Positions 18,564 through 30,603 of a stretch of 64,000 bases of DNA are shown here, piece after piece (the stretch's first letter is position 1; each line of letters opens with the position of its first letter). Position numbers and translations under genes: made by a program. The notes under the pieces are model-generated. The model did no database searches and was not told where the DNA came from. It was given only the letters and a program-made list of their open reading frames with translations. Source of the DNA: Ditylenchus dipsaci (taxonomy: Eukaryota; Nematoda; Chromadorea; Rhabditida; Anguinidae); the NCBI GenBank assembly GCA_004194705.1, contig SADC01000227.1:149676-213675 (forward strand), given 5' to 3'.

Positions 18564-19650
18564 ATTATTCCACTGTTATGTCATTGTAGTATTTGTGTTA
18601 TTTTTGTATTGTAATTATAAAAATAAATTGCTAATTGTAAAAAGTGTGTTTCAAACAAAGTACTGAAGAAAAGAAAACGTAGGCACGTAAAAATTTAAGA
18701 AAAATCAACAGGGGTGACCAAGGCAAAAAATGGAGTACGGATCTCGTATAGAGCCGTATAGCGCAATTATGTCGCTATGGTTTGAATGGTTTTTGTTTAT
18801 TTATTGGTTCACGAGTTAAACTTTGTTAAGGCAAGGCAATGCGCTATCCGATGTTCTTGTCTGTTGGTGGTCTTTTTATGAAAGGACTCTGGCTAGAGAG
18901 GCCTTGGCCTGGCTTACAGCATCGTCATGGACAATAGAAATCTCGCAAACTAATATCCCAGAATCAGAGTTCTGGAGTAGTTTTGTATGTTGTGGTGGTA
19001 GTATTGAGGTGGTAACGCAGAGAAAGTAGTACTCATGTGGCTAGTTACAGTCAAACTTCTTTATAAGCTACACATCTTTAAAAGCTACAAATACTAATAA
19101 GCTACACCTGAGTCCGGCCCCAAATGGGTAGGTTCGTATGATATACCTCCTATATAACTACACCTCTCTAAAGGCTACATCTAGCATCGGTCCCGAGGTG
19201 TAGCTCATAGAGAAGTTGACTGTAGTGGTATCTAGGTGATGGTGGTAGATGGGTGCCGGAAATCTCGGCACCGAAAAACTCGGCACCGAAAAAACTCGTC
19301 CCCAACCACATATATACATGTTCCCATTCCCTTGCAATGTGGAGTGTGTTCATTTTTGGCAGTGAAGCGGCCAAACGTACCCTTCTGTCTTTTCTTCCGG
19401 TGATTTCCCGAGAAATTTTCCAGTGCCGTGTTCCGAGTTTTCGTTGCCGAATTTTCCCTACTCCGCTAGATGATAGTTTCTAGGTAGTAGCACCGAAATG
19501 GTAGTACTATGATGACAGTACCGAGGTTGCATATTAGAATACTTTTTGTAGTGCATCTGACCTTGTTGGCAGCTGGATAATCGGGATGTAACATATACCA
19601 TCAAAATCGATCGGTCGTCCACTTGGATCAAAAAAAAATTTTACGTTACA
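18564..19650. other. Region with GGTAGT-rich minisatellite remnants
   Basis: Contains diverged GGTAGTAGTACC-like runs (18990-19030, 19220-19250, 19480-19530), a short inverted pair around TCTTTATAAGCTACA / TGTAGCTCATAGAGAAG (19055-19220), and no supported exon. Confidence 0.45.
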
Positions 19651-20825
19651 GTCAAACCTCGATTTAATGACCCCCACCTCAAGTTCGTTCCCACCTAGGG
19701 TCCGACACTTTTTTTAACCCTATTTTTGAAATAATTTATCGATTCTGTTTTGCTGAATTTCACGCTGAGCACGATAGTGAAAAAAAAATTGAAAAAACTA
19801 ACTCTACAGTGGTCAGCGGCTTTATGAACCATCAATGTCGTGATTTTTGCCTATGCCACTTCAAATAGGTAAAACATGCCACTGTTTTATTATATCGATA
19901 TATTTTATGTGCAAAAAAAGCGCAGATTAAGAGCTTTCAAACGACATATCTTGGAGGTATTTATGACAATCATATGAAAATTTTATGGCTCACAGAAACC
20001 ATTGTGTTTTTTTTTCAAAAACGTTGTTTATACAAAAATATGTACAAAAAAGTGTGGAAACGCCGTTTTTCAGTCAATGGTTGACACTATTCGACAGAGC
20101 AAGAAAAACTGCACCAGATAGTGCTTTGAAATAATCTGCAACCAGGCTTTTGAGTGTTTAGCAAACGTTCAAAAGTATATACCAAAAGGCATCTTGACAT
20201 CTTGACAAAAATTATTTGAAATTTGAAAAAATTTGAATTTAAATAATTTTTGCCTTGAGCGGAATTTGAAATTTGACAGTGATTCTGACAATCAAAGGAC
20301 AGTTTCTTGAGTAAATCAACTATGCTGAACACGAATCAGGTGTCAGAATTTCAGATTTATCTAGCGAAATCGAAGTTTCAGGTCAAGATGCCTTATGGTA
20401 TATACTTTTGAACGTTTGCTAAACACTCAAAAAGCCTGGTTGCAGATTATTTCAAAACACTATCTGGTGCAGTTTTTCTTTCTCTGTGTAATAGTATCAA
20501 CCATTAACTACAAAACGGCGTTTCCACACTTTTTTGTACATTTTTTTGTATGAACAACGTTTTTAAAAAAGCACAATGGTTTCTGTGAGCAAAAAAATTC
20601 CATATGATTGTCATAAATATCTCCATGATATGTCATTTGAAAGCTCACAATCTGCGCTTTCTTGTGCACATAAATAAGAAAAATATATCGAAACTGTGGC
20701 ATCTTCACCTCTTCGAAGTGACATAGGCAAAAATCGTGACATTGATGGTTCACAAAGGCCGCTGACCACCGTAGAGTTACTTTTTTTTTAATTTTTTTTT
20801 CACCATCGTGCTCAGCGTGAAATCC
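19651..20825. mobile_element. Long palindrome with a CAGTCAAACCTCG left end
   Basis: Starts CAGTCAAACCTCGATTTAAT (Tigger-like end). Arms of about 450-550 bp follow: 19765-20225 against 20385-20825 (CGCTGAGCACGAT ... ATCGTGCTCAGCG). No right-hand Tigger end is seen, so the element may be truncated or nested. Confidence 0.65.
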
Positions 20826-20867
20826 TGCACAAGGACATACCATCAGAACGTATAGCCGTTCCGTGTT

Positions 20868-21240
20868 AAAGGACCATGAAACTTGATTAGCACAGCAATT
20901 TGCCGAATTCGAATTCGCGCGGGACCACCCTAATTTTGTCCATAATGTTTTGAATTAATTTTTTGTGTGTATCAGAAATTTGTATTCTATTTATGAGTAA
21001 TTTTTTAACTGTGAGTCACATGAGTAGTTATGGTGCAGTGAAAGTAGGATAAGTCGTCCGGTCTGGCATTGTCGAGCAACGTTGGGCTCGACTAGTAAAC
21101 GGTTCTATATTTTGAAAAAATTTTACATTCACAAAAAAAAATTTATTCAAAACAATATTGACAAAACTAGGATGGTCCTGCGCAAATTCAAAATTTCGAA
21201 TTGCTGTGCTTATCAAGTTTCATGGTCCTTTAAACTTGTT
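20868..21240. mobile_element. Palindrome with a tRNA-like core, second copy
   Basis: Arms AAAGGACCATGAAACTTGAT and ATCAAGTTTCATGGTCCTTT enclose a central stretch (about 21015-21100) with A-box-like TATGGTGCAGTGAAAG and a weak B-box-like GGGCTCGACTAG. Architecture matches 13803-14148. Confidence 0.6.
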
Positions 21241-21589
21241 TTCTGCACTAATTCGAACAGGCATTCGGACGTTTAGCGGTTGGCGTAACAAATGTTACGA
21301 AAACCGCTAAACGTCACACCAAAACGCCAAGCTTTTGAATTTTTTAAATTCATTATTACTTTTAGAACGGTCGAGTGTTTCCCTACTGTTTTAGCTCTCT
21401 TAATTTTTTTCACCGAAGTTTTTTAGCCCTTTGGTTTTTTTACAAACTCCTGAGGCTTTATGGCCTTTTAGTGTATAATATAGAAAGAATTTGATTCTCT
21501 TGTCTATTTTAACTCATTCTCATTTCGAGAACAGTGAGTTCTCCTAAGAGCAGCCAAAATAGCAAAAAAATCTCGGCAAACTTGCTGCT

Positions 21590-21870
21590 AAACTGGAGGA
21601 GGGGATGAACGAGGCTACTCATCGGGACTGCTCAACTTCGCTAACTTTTTGCGAAAATTCGATTGGGCGGAGCAGAATTCCAGTCCGGTGGGCTTAATCG
21701 CTCAGAATTTCAGGTTTATGGTGGTTGTGAATGGTTCAGGGTGAAATTCTGAGCGATTAAGCCCATCGGACTGGAATTCTGATCCGCCCAATCAAATTTT
21801 TGTAAAAAGTTTACTCCCCTCCTCAATCAACCCCGAAAAACAAAGTTTCAGGGGCTTCTGGCCACTCCAG
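21590..21870. mobile_element. Fold-back MITE, AATCGCTCAGAATTTCAGG family
   Basis: Palindrome with GGCGGAGCAGAATTCCAGTC / GACTGGAATTCTGATCCGCC and AATCGCTCAGAATTTCAG / CTGAGCGATTAAGCC at the centre. Relatives lie at 30205-30510 and 35195-35490; half copies are near 33225-33425 and 58655-58815. Confidence 0.7.
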
Positions 21871-21879
21871 GATGACTTT

Positions 21880-23000
21880 CTCCTGGCTCGGGTACCCACT
21901 CTCTTGTCTCAGGTACCCACTCTTCTGCCAAACGCACCTACTCTCCTCATCCCTTTTATAAATCTTACACTCTTACACTTTTTTTGACAACGACAATTTT
22001 CTCACTAAAACCCAAAAATTGAAACCAAAAAGAAATTAAAACCAAAATCCAAAATGATTATTCACTCCTGAGAGCCTCAGCTTCAATTTTAAAAAATTGA
22101 CCAAAAAAAACATATAAAAACACTCCAAAAAATCAAAAGCATAAATTATTGACAAACAAAATAAAAACATTTCTGGTAATATATAGGAGATATCCTCAAT
22201 GAACACGCCAAACCATTGCCTACAAAGTTACGATCAGAAATCTCAAAGCTCTCTGTACCATTACTTACTCTCCTGGCACATTTTCTCATTCTCCTGGTAC
22301 CTCTATCCGCTCTCCACGTGCTGCTACTCACTCTCCAGGTACCCTACTTACTCTCTGGGCACACCTACTTCCTCTTTCGTTAATCCTACCCACTCTCCAG
22401 ATGCTGCTATCCACTCTCCAGGTCGCCTATCCACTCTCCTGACATACCTACCCACTCTCTTCCCTCACCTATCGACTCTTCTAGTACCCCTACCTACTCT
22501 CCTAACTAGGGTTGTCGACTTTCGACTTTTAAGTCGAAAGGTCGAAATTTTTTTAAGGTCGATTTTTGGCCTCGGAGCGAAAATCTGATTTCACAACATA
22601 TACTCAGAATTAAAAGTTGGGTATACATTGTGAAATCAGATTTACACTCCGGTAAAAAAAATATGCTTAAAAAAAATTTCGACCTTTCGACTTTCGACTT
22701 AAAAGTCGAAAGTCGACAACCCTACTCCTGACATACCTAGCAACTCTCTTCTCTCACCTACCTACTTTCTGGTATCCCTACCCACTCTCCTCGCTCACCT
22801 ACATACTCTCATAGTGCAAATACCCAATCTCCTTGTACCCTACCTACTCTCTTTTTGCAACAAAAAGTACAAGAAAAAACATCATACATCAAATTCCCTG
22901 ATGACAGCTCCGAGACTTTGACTCCGAACGAAGTCTTACCCACGCTTCGCGCACCTCCTCACCCTCCAGGTACCCCTACCTCTCCCCTGGCAAACTTACA
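21880..23000. repeat. CACTCTCCAGGTACCCCTAC minisatellite, block 1
   Basis: Degenerate tandem array of a roughly 20-bp unit (CACTCTCCAGGTACCCTAC). It is interrupted by sequence at about 21960-22200 and by the MITE at 22507-22723. Further blocks are at 23530-23700, 25255-25380 and 33535-33770. The open frame at 22199-22588 is this array read through. Confidence 0.7.
22507..22723. mobile_element. MITE with AGGGTTGTCGACTTTCGAC ends
   Basis: Ends AGGGTTGTCGACTTTCGACT and AGTCGAAAGTCGACAACCCT, with CGAAAATCTGATTTCACAA / TGTGAAATCAGATTT inside. It is inserted in the minisatellite. Confidence 0.75.
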
Positions 23001-23530
23001 GACAAAAACAAACAAAAAATGAAAGAAAACGATATACTAGGACATTCCTATCGAGAAAAAAGAAAATTCAAAAGCCCCAAAGAAGGCCAATTTTCAAATT
23101 CCCTCTAAATGACAGCGTCCATATACCCGGGTTCCGGTCGTCATTTGAACCGATCTTTTTTTAAAGTAAGCTGAGATTCTGGGCTACATTTTAAGCATGG
23201 CACGAAAAATTCCACCGATAACAGTTCCGAGAGTTTGACTCTCAAACACAAAAACGACAATTTGCTAGCTAAAATCCAAAAATTAAAACAAAAATCTCAA
23301 AACCAAAATCCAAAGCAACCCTTCTACTCCTGAGATTCCAGCTTCAATTTAAAAAAAATTCAACCAAAAAAGCTAACAAAATAAATCAAACAAACTGAAA
23401 ACACCAATTGTCGACAAACAAACAGAACAGCTCTAATACTATATAGGAGATTTCAAAAAAAAAGTATTTGTGAACACGCCAAAGCATCGCCCACAAAGAT
23501 ACCCTTTCAAATCTCCAAACTCTCTGTAAC
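23000..23530. other. AT-rich region between minisatellite blocks
   Basis: Resembles 21960-22200 and 34200-34660 (phrases such as AACCAAAATCCA and ACTATATAGGAGA), so it is part of the same long repeat unit that carries the minisatellite. No gene is seen. Confidence 0.4.
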
Positions 23531-23699
23531 AACACCTACTCCCTCTCAGGATACTCTTACTACTCTCCAGACACCACTACCCACTCTCCAGATACCCCAC
23601 ACGCTCTCCAGGTACCCTACTCACTATCCAGGCATCCTACCCCCTCTCCTGACTCGCTTATCAACTATCCAGATACCTCCACTTACTCTCCGGGTGTTT

Positions 23700-25255
23700 T
23701 ACGGCTCACCCGAAAAGGATACAAATTATTATGGAAACAATCAATTAGGAACAAATTCATTAGGAAACAAATTCAAATGAGAACAAATTTGTTCTGGCAC
23801 GATTTGTTTTGGAAATATCGTTTTGATATTTAAATCTTTTTAGAAATACGAATTGAGAACAATTTATTCACAATGGAGGTGTGAGGGCGAGGCCGAGGTG
23901 CGAGGTGTGAGGGTGTCCAGCAAAAAGGCCTACACAATGCTTTCAGGTAATGATCATGTTCAAATCCTTGTGGTAGCAGACATTATTTTCCTTGACCAGT
24001 AGTCATAAATTAATTTTTTAGGACCATTTAAACCTCAGATTGGATATAGGGACCCGTGGTACTTACGCGAAGCGAGCATCCACATGGAGAATCCAAATTT
24101 TAGATTTAGCTAAAATTATTAAAAATCATGGTACCTTATCCACAACCATCTAAATCAATTCGTCCACAGGTCATTTCGTGTACAAAATTTTTATCATCTG
24201 TAAGTGCTAAAAACCCAAATGATTCAATCCAAAATTGTGTTCTGAAAACGGTTAAATTTGAACCAGGGTCCTCTACTCGGAACTGATTGCACCCAGAGGG
24301 ATTCGAAACAGTAACCTTGGTGATGAATATATGAAGCTATACACACTCAAACACTCAAATTATGATAATAATAAGGTATGCAGCCCGGTGGATTCGAACC
24401 AGCAACCTCGGCGGTGGCTATCCATGTGGTCGTCCACTTGGATCAAATTTTTTTTCACGTTTCCGGTTTCCAAGACATTTTTTCTGCACTAATTGGAGCA
24501 TGCTGAAGATGGTTTGACAGTGGTAAAATCACGTTTTATCAAGAAATTTTTGAGTTTTCTGAACTCTTGATTTCTCAAATCAAGAATTTAAGATAACTCA
24601 AAAATTTCTTGATAAAACGTGATTTTATCACTGTCAAACCATCTTCAGGATGCTAGTATTATAACAGAATAATTATTTTGGAACCCGAAAACGTGAAAAA
24701 AAATTTGATCCAAGTGGACGACGCGGTTGCTGCTTCGAATCCACCCGGGTGCATACCTTATTTTTTTACCATAATTTTATATATAAAAAGACTAAGGTTT
24801 GACTTTTCAGGACGTTTGGGTGAATATATCCGTACGCTGGAGTTACCTGGATATCAACCTGTCTAGGTGGTAGCCGCCCCAGGTTTGGGATTGGGTAGGT
24901 AAAATCGCACTTTGGCTTTTTTTAAATAAACTTTTTTTTTCGCTATCCTGGTCAAATGGTACCACAGCAGGTATTGAAATTGGGAATTGGGACGCTTTAA
25001 GTAAAACACAAGTGAATCAAATAAACGATTGAAATACAGCCCACAGCCCCAAATAGAGGAAGGTAAAAAAAATGCACAATCAATTTTTTTCTTAACAGAT
25101 TTTTCTCACTTAATTTAATTTAGAAATAATTTTTTTCAAAACAAAATCGTGCCAGAACAAATTTGTTTTCATTTGAATTTGTTTCCTAATGAATTTGTTT
25201 CCTAATCGATTGTTTCCAAAATAATTTGTATCCTTTTCGGGTGAGCCGTTTTTAC
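23700..25255. mobile_element. 1.55-kb inverted element in the minisatellite
   Basis: Arms: ACGGCTCACCCGAAAAGGAT, AATTCATTAGGAAACAAATT and GAACAAATTTGTTCTGGCAC at the left, with the inverse at 25140-25250. It encloses two tRNA-like B-box stretches in opposite orientation (24388-24405 GGATTCGAACCAGC; 24730-24750) and the hairpin-ended MITE at 24428-24725. Minisatellite continues on both sides. Confidence 0.7.
24428..24725. mobile_element. Hairpin-ended MITE (CCAAGTGG family)
   Basis: Ends GTGGTCGTCCACTTGGATC and GATCCAAGTGGACGAC. Arms share AAGATGGTTTGACAGTGGTA and TAAAATCACGTTTTATCAAG with the copies at 40082, 41032, 41671, 42790, 43208 and 61417. Confidence 0.75.
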
Positions 25256-25737
25256 CCACTACCTGGTAACCCTACTGACTTTCCAGGTATCCTCACTCAC
25301 TCTCCAGGTGCTGCCATAAACTCTCGAGGTACCCATACCAACTCTCTAGGTACCCCTACTCACTCTCCGGGTGCCACGGCGTGTCAAATCTCTATATAGT
25401 ATTTGGCATGTGTGGGTGGGTGGATCGCCACTTTTGTTTCAAGCCCAATTTCTGCCAATTTTTGTAAACTCATACGGATAACTTTTTTGTAACCCTAAAA
25501 TTTAATATCTTCGCTATCTTTCAAGCAGAAAGCCCGAAAATAGAGTAGGCTCCGAAAAAAAGTTTTTAAGTCCCTCCAAATCGGAGATGGTGGATTTTAG
25601 CCTGGATTTTGGGTGGATTTTCGTGTTCAAGCCTGTGAACTTATGCCAAATATCTTTCCGGAGCCCTAAAGTTCAAGATCTCAGCTCTCCTTTTAGCACA
25701 AAGTCATAGAATTGAGTATCTCCAATAAAAGATTTTG

Positions 25738-26410
25738 GCACTTATTGGGTTGGGGCGGGGTTTTCACTTATTTAAAAATAGTGTTTAAATGACTCCTAAG
25801 TATTTTTTATATGCTTAAAACGATAAAAAAAGTAATTTTCGGACATTTTTCCACACAAAAATGGATTTTTAGAAAAATAATTTTTTGCACAAAAATTCAA
25901 CTTTTGGATTGGTCCCAAGGCAATCAGTTGAAAGGGTACTAATACCACAGGGGTTTTGGGTGTTTTAAGTGGTTTGGGTGGTTTTGGGGTCTGGGGCATT
26001 GGAAACTTTAAATGAAAAACTTTTAAAAAATGCATCCAAGCCCTTGAGTGAGCAACCAAGCAAGACCAACGCAACCAACCCAAGCAACCAAGCCCCTGCG
26101 CCCCGAAGGGGGCGCAGGGGGCTTGGTGGTTAGAGATGCGCGCACTCACTTACCTTAGACATAATTCCGAGCAAGACTCTTGACTGAAAATGCATAAAGA
26201 GACTCTTTTTGCCCAGCTCCAGTGACCGAAACGGGGTAGAATACCTTAGTACAAGGTAATTTGCCTTGGTCCCCCAAGGCAAAAAGTCAAAAAAAAATTC
26301 AAAAATACCATTTTTTGTGTGGAAAATGTTAGAAAATAACGTTTTTATCGTTTTAAGCATATAAAAAATGCTTAGGAGTTGTTTAAACACTATTTTTAAA
26401 TGAGTGAAAA
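25738..26410. mobile_element. Palindromic element, second copy of the 12237 family
   Basis: ACTTATTGGGTTGGGGCGGG, then CACTTATTTAAAAATAGTGT at the left and AACACTATTTTTAAATGAGTG at the right; the GC-hairpin repeat (26090-26160, inverted) is in the centre. The open frames at 25796-26149 and 26130-26390 lie inside and are not genes. Confidence 0.65.
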
Positions 26411-27299
26411 ATTTTTAAATTTTCTCTTCAGTACAAAAACAAGAATTTCTCTGAAATTTCTTTATTTTCGATGGTACAGGATGGCGCAACATAAACGCAT
26501 GAATGAATTTCGCCATAACTTTTTAAATTTGAGGTACTTTGACGAGATCCTTTTTTATTCGAAAGCTGAATGAATGAGAAATCGAATGACACCAAACTTT
26601 TTGATGTTCGTGTTTGTTATCACTGTTAAAATTTGAGAAAATTTCCGAAATTTGCCAAAACGAGATTTCCCAAAACGAAATTTGCCAAAACGAAATTTGC
26701 CAAAACGAAATTTGCCAAAACGAAATTTGCCAAAACGAAATTTGCCAAAACGAAATTTGCCAAAACGAGATTTGCCAAAAAGAACAACAGGGGGGACCAA
26801 GGCAGTTTTTTTAAGTTTTTTTTTCGAAATTTTTAGATTGTGTCCAAACCACCCCAGACCGACCAAAACCACCCCAAACCACTTAAAACACCCAAACCTC
26901 CTAAAAATGTTAGTTCTTTCTAACTACTGCTTGGGTGGCGGTAAATTGATCCAAAATTTTTGACCCAAGTGGACGATCACTTGGTTTAGTTAATACGTGA
27001 ATTACCCAGTAAACCTGAGGTTGTATTATAGAAAAGATTAAAAATGATATGACTTACAGGAACCCCAGTTTTCGAGTAGTTTCGTATCTAGTAAGGTCTC
27101 CAGGTGTATGGAGGTGGTAGTACCAAGAAATTGGTATCCAGGTGGTTATACAAGGCAGTGACGGGTATCGGTACTCAGGTGGAAGTGCTTAGGGAATGGT
27201 ACTTGGGTGCTGATAGAATGCGTTTTCTGGGTAGTGGTATCTCGATTGTAGTACTCAGTTGGCAGTACCCGAGTTGCATATTAGACCATTAAAACCAAG

Positions 27300-27440
27300 T
27301 GGTCGTTCACTTGGATCAAAAAAATTTTACGTTTTTCATGTTCTAAAACTTGTTTTCTGGACTAATTCGGACTGGACTAATTCGGAAGCTGAAGATGGTT
27401 TGACAAAGGTAAAATAAAGTTTTGTTGTCCACTTAACTGA
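27300..27440. repeat. Half copy of the CCAAGTGG MITE
   Basis: CCAAGTGGTCGTTCACTTGG followed by the left-arm sequence GAAGATGGTTTGACAAAGGT; no right arm follows. Confidence 0.6.
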
Positions 27441-27636
27441 ATCTTAACTGAAGTTGGAAATTTAAATTAACCGTGCAAGCAGCTAGTCATTTTTTCAGAT
27501 AACCATCTTTTTTTTAAGACCTTACTCCTCAATTTCTTACAATGAACACTCCAAACAAATCTTCAAGAAAATTTATTTAACACATCGAGCAAACAACAAG
27601 CACAACACACCTCAGAATGATTTGGACATCTTCAAA

Positions 27637-28230
27637 TTAGACTTCATCAAAAGCGAGATCGTCAAGTTGAATTTGATCGATTGAATTTGCAACTCGAGCC
27701 AAGCTGTTGCTGATTTCCTCTGAATTGAATGCCCGCAAAGCTTCTTTGATTCCCTCAAGCTTCTTACGCTGAGTAGCAGTACTTGTTCCAACAAGATCGA
27801 CACCTTGTGAAAGCCGAATTGTCTGCTGATAAGACACTTTTCCTAAATTTAGTGTTACATTTTTTTAGTCGAAAAGGTTAAATTGAGCATAATACCGTGA
27901 GCATCTCAGTTGTTGACATGCCGATCACTCTATCGTTTTTTTCCAGAATCGAAGAACACGAATGGCCTACCGTTGAGCAGTTTTAAGTCGTTTGGAACAT
28001 CTAAATGCATTGACCCTGTTTTCCTTTGGGTACTGGAAAACCTCGCTAAATAAAAGGTAAACATAAAATTGCATTAGTTAAATTCCACATACATGTTTTT
28101 CCAACTGCAAAACTCTGTCCATGTTCTGTTCTTCATTACTGCGATGATCCCGGGGTGTGATCCAGCTAGAGCCTGAGTTCGTGCTTTCTTGGCGTCATCC
28201 TCCAAATTTTGGAACAATTTACCGCCACCC
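27637..28230 (-). CDS. Unrecognised spliced gene between inverted arms
   Basis: Two exons are well supported: 28045-27971 (FSSTQRKTGSMHLDVPNDLK) and 27842-27637, which opens KVSYQQTIRLSQGVDLVG and ends DDLAFDEV and stop at 27637. They join in phase through GTAGGC and ATTTAG. An upstream exon at about 28215-28095 reads NLEDDAKKARTQALAGSH and ends at GTATGT, but its phase does not fit without a one-base change. The protein is polar and helical, at least about 130 residues; I do not recognise it. The exon 1 edge overlaps the inner end of the repeat arm. It may be a host gene or a protein carried by the element. Confidence 0.55.
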
Positions 28231-28697
28231 AAAGCAGTAGTTAGAAAGAACTAACATTTTTAGGAGTTTTGGGTGTTTTAAGTGGTTGGGGTGGTTTTGG
28301 TCGGTCTGGGGTGGTTTGGACACAATCTAAAAATTTCGAAAAAAAAACTTAAAAAAACTGCCTTGGTCCCCCTGTTGTTCTTTGGCAAATCTCGTTTTGG
28401 CAAATTTCGTTTTGGCAATCTCGTTTTGGCAAATTTCGTTTTGGCAAATTTCGTTTTGGCAAATTTCGTTTTGGCAAATTTCGTTGTGGCAAATTTCGTT
28501 TTTGGCAAATTTCGTTTTGGCAAATTTCGTTTTGACAAATTTCGTTTCGGCAAATTCGTTTTGGCAAATTTCGTTTTGGCAAATTTCGTTTTGGCAAATT
28601 CGTTTTGGCAAATTTCGTTTTTGGCAAATTTCGTTTTTGGCAAATCTCCCTAGCCAACGTAAAGACATTATTGTTGCTATTCAAGCTAAATTGAAAT

Positions 28698-28936
28698 ACC
28701 GTATTCCTCTAATTGCCGCCCTCTAATTGCCGCCCTAACTTCAAGTGTCTGAAAATCCTGTTTTCATTTACTGTTCGAGCTGTCTAAAAAGTGCCTGCCA
28801 GGGATTTCAAAAATCTAACAGGCACTTTTTGCACAGCTCAAAAAGTAAATAACAATACGAGTTTTGAACACTTGAGTTTGAAAAAATTGCATGCTTCTAA
28901 TGCCGCCCCGGGGCGGCAATTAAAAGAAATACGGTA
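28698..28936. mobile_element. CCGTATTTC-family MITE, unit CTAATTGCCGCCCT
   Basis: TACCGTATTCCTCTAATTGC at the left with CTCTAATTGCCGCCC repeated twice; GGGGCGGCAATTAAAAGAAA and TACGGTA at the right. Confidence 0.75.
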
Positions 28937-29276
28937 TGCAATTTTTTACAAAAATGTCGATTTTTTTAATTTGACAATTTTACAAAAAAAATCGAATTTT
29001 GACCCGCCATCCGTAATTCTGAAGTTCAGATTCTGGGCTTTCAGATAAGCAAAAAATCTAGTCAAAATAACAAATATTTGAAATTTCCCTGCGGGTCAAA
29101 GTTTCAATTTTTTTCTTTTGAAATTTAATAACGCGGAACCATTTCGTAAAAAAGTTGCATATTTCAATTTAGCTTGAATACCAACAATAATGTCGTTATG
29201 TTCCCATTTTTAGAACTATCGTGTAGAGCTGACTCTCAGCTTCCGTTTAAGCCTAAACACGGCCAATTAAGTATAA

Positions 29277-29360
29277 AAAATGTTGTATAAATTACCTTAT
29301 TAGTTCATCATATAATTGATCAAAAATGAAGAAATTTCAGAAAATTCTATTTTCGGCCCT
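29277..29360 (+). repeat. Unoccupied copy of the 29.6-kb insertion site
   Basis: AATTACCTTATTAGTTCATC then ATATAATTGATCAAAAATGA. The same sequence recurs at 29607-29945 but is split there by the CCGTATTTC element, so both filled and empty versions are present. Confidence 0.75.
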
Positions 29361-29601
29361 AGTGCAGAAGCGGTTGCCAAAATTTGCCTTGGTCCCCCTG
29401 TTGTTTTTTTGCGAAACATGCCTTGGTCTCCCTGTTGTTTTGAAGGTGATCATGGTAAAGGTGATCATGTTAACCATAATCACCATGATCACTACAATCA
29501 CTATATTAATATAACTATAATGAACAGGGGGGACCAAGGCATATTCGCAAAAAACAATAGGGGGGACCAAGGCAAATTTTGGCAACCGCTTCTGCACTAG
29601 G
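29357..29601. mobile_element. Palindrome with TTTGCCTTGGTCCCCC motifs
   Basis: CTAGTGCAGAAGCGGTTGCC at the left and its inverse at 29580-29600. Each arm carries TGCCTTGGTCCCCCTGTTG; the centre is an ATGATCACC-rich stretch. Confidence 0.65.
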
Positions 29602-29636
29602 ACCATGTTGTATAAATTACCTTATTAGTTCATCAT

Positions 29637-29891
29637 ATACCGTATTTCTCTAATAACTCACCCTGCTCTAATAACTCACCCCCTCAACTTTGAGGGCCTA
29701 TATCTGAGCTCGGAACAAATATTTTGCAAAGCTGTTTTTGCCTTTTCTTAATTCCCACGAGCTCTACCGATACCAGTTTTTTAATTAAATATTTTCACGC
29801 GAAAATTTCGAGATCGATCTCAAATTTTTCCAATTTTCAGCGATCCAAAAAATATACTCACCCGGGTGAGTTATTAGAGGAAATACGGTAA
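29637..29891. mobile_element. CCGTATTTC-family MITE, unit CTAATAACTCACCC, TA duplication
   Basis: CCGTATTTCTCTAATAACTC at the left with the ACTCACCC unit repeated; GTGAGTTATTAGAGGAAATA and CGG at the right. Flanked by TA on both sides. The empty site at 29277-29360 has a single TA. Confidence 0.8.
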
Positions 29892-30603
29892 TTGATCAAA
29901 AATAAAGAAATTTCAGAAAAATTCTTATTTTGTCCTGAAGGCAAAATGCGATTTTGACAATTTTCAGGAATGTGACCCGCTCTGATGAGTTATTTAGCAA
30001 GTAATATGCTTTATCGACACAAAAAACCGGAAAAATTGGCGAAAATTAAAAAGAAAAGTTATGTAACTAAAAAAACGGATAAAACGGAATTTTGCAGCTA
30101 ATTCTCGTAATTTTGCATCTAATTTTGTTTGCAGCAAAATCTCGTAATTTCGCAGCAAATTCTCGTAATTTTGCAGCGAACGTTTCATAAAATGACTTGG
30201 ATTGCTCAGAACAAACCCTGGAGTGGCCAGAAGCCCTGAAAGTTGGTTCTTGGGGATAACTAAAGGGTGGGGAGTAAGCTTTTTGCGAAAATTCGATGGG
30301 GCGGACCAGAATTTCAGTCCGATGGGGTTAATCGCTCAGAATTTCAGGTTTATGGTGGTTGAGAATGGTTCAGGGTGAAATTCTGAGCGATTCAGCCGAT
30401 CGGACTGGAATTCTGATCCGCCCAATCGAATTTTTGGCAAAAGTTTACTCCCCAATAGTAAACCCCAAAAAACCAACTTTCAGGGCTTCTGGCCACTCTG
30501 GGGTGGGATTTTGAGCGATCCAAGTCATTTTTGACTATAAATTCGGATTCCCGCAAAATTTACTGCAGTATCTCACCGAAATTTCTAATGTGACGAAATA
30601 AAT

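Larger units (their letters stand above)
26640..28640. mobile_element. Tandem-arm inverted element, unit AAATTTGCCAAAACG, with a gene inside
   Basis: Left arm 26640-26960: about nine units of AAATTTGCCAAAACG, then ACAGGGGGGACCAAGGCAG, then a CCAAACCACC-rich stretch. Right arm 28205-28640 is the inverse, with about 17 units. Between them lies the small minus-strand gene at 27637-28230. The relative at 40666-41670 has the same arm order. Open frames of QNEIC/KTKFA type across the arrays are artefacts. Confidence 0.75.

Noticed and set aside
22199..22588. 129-codon open frame
   Set aside because: Runs through the CACTCTCC minisatellite and a MITE end.
28278..28726. Long open frames of KTKFA / QNEICQ / LANFVLANF type on both strands
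   Set aside because: They are the 15-bp AAATTTGCCAAAACG array read in different frames; the unit length is a multiple of three, so no stops arise.
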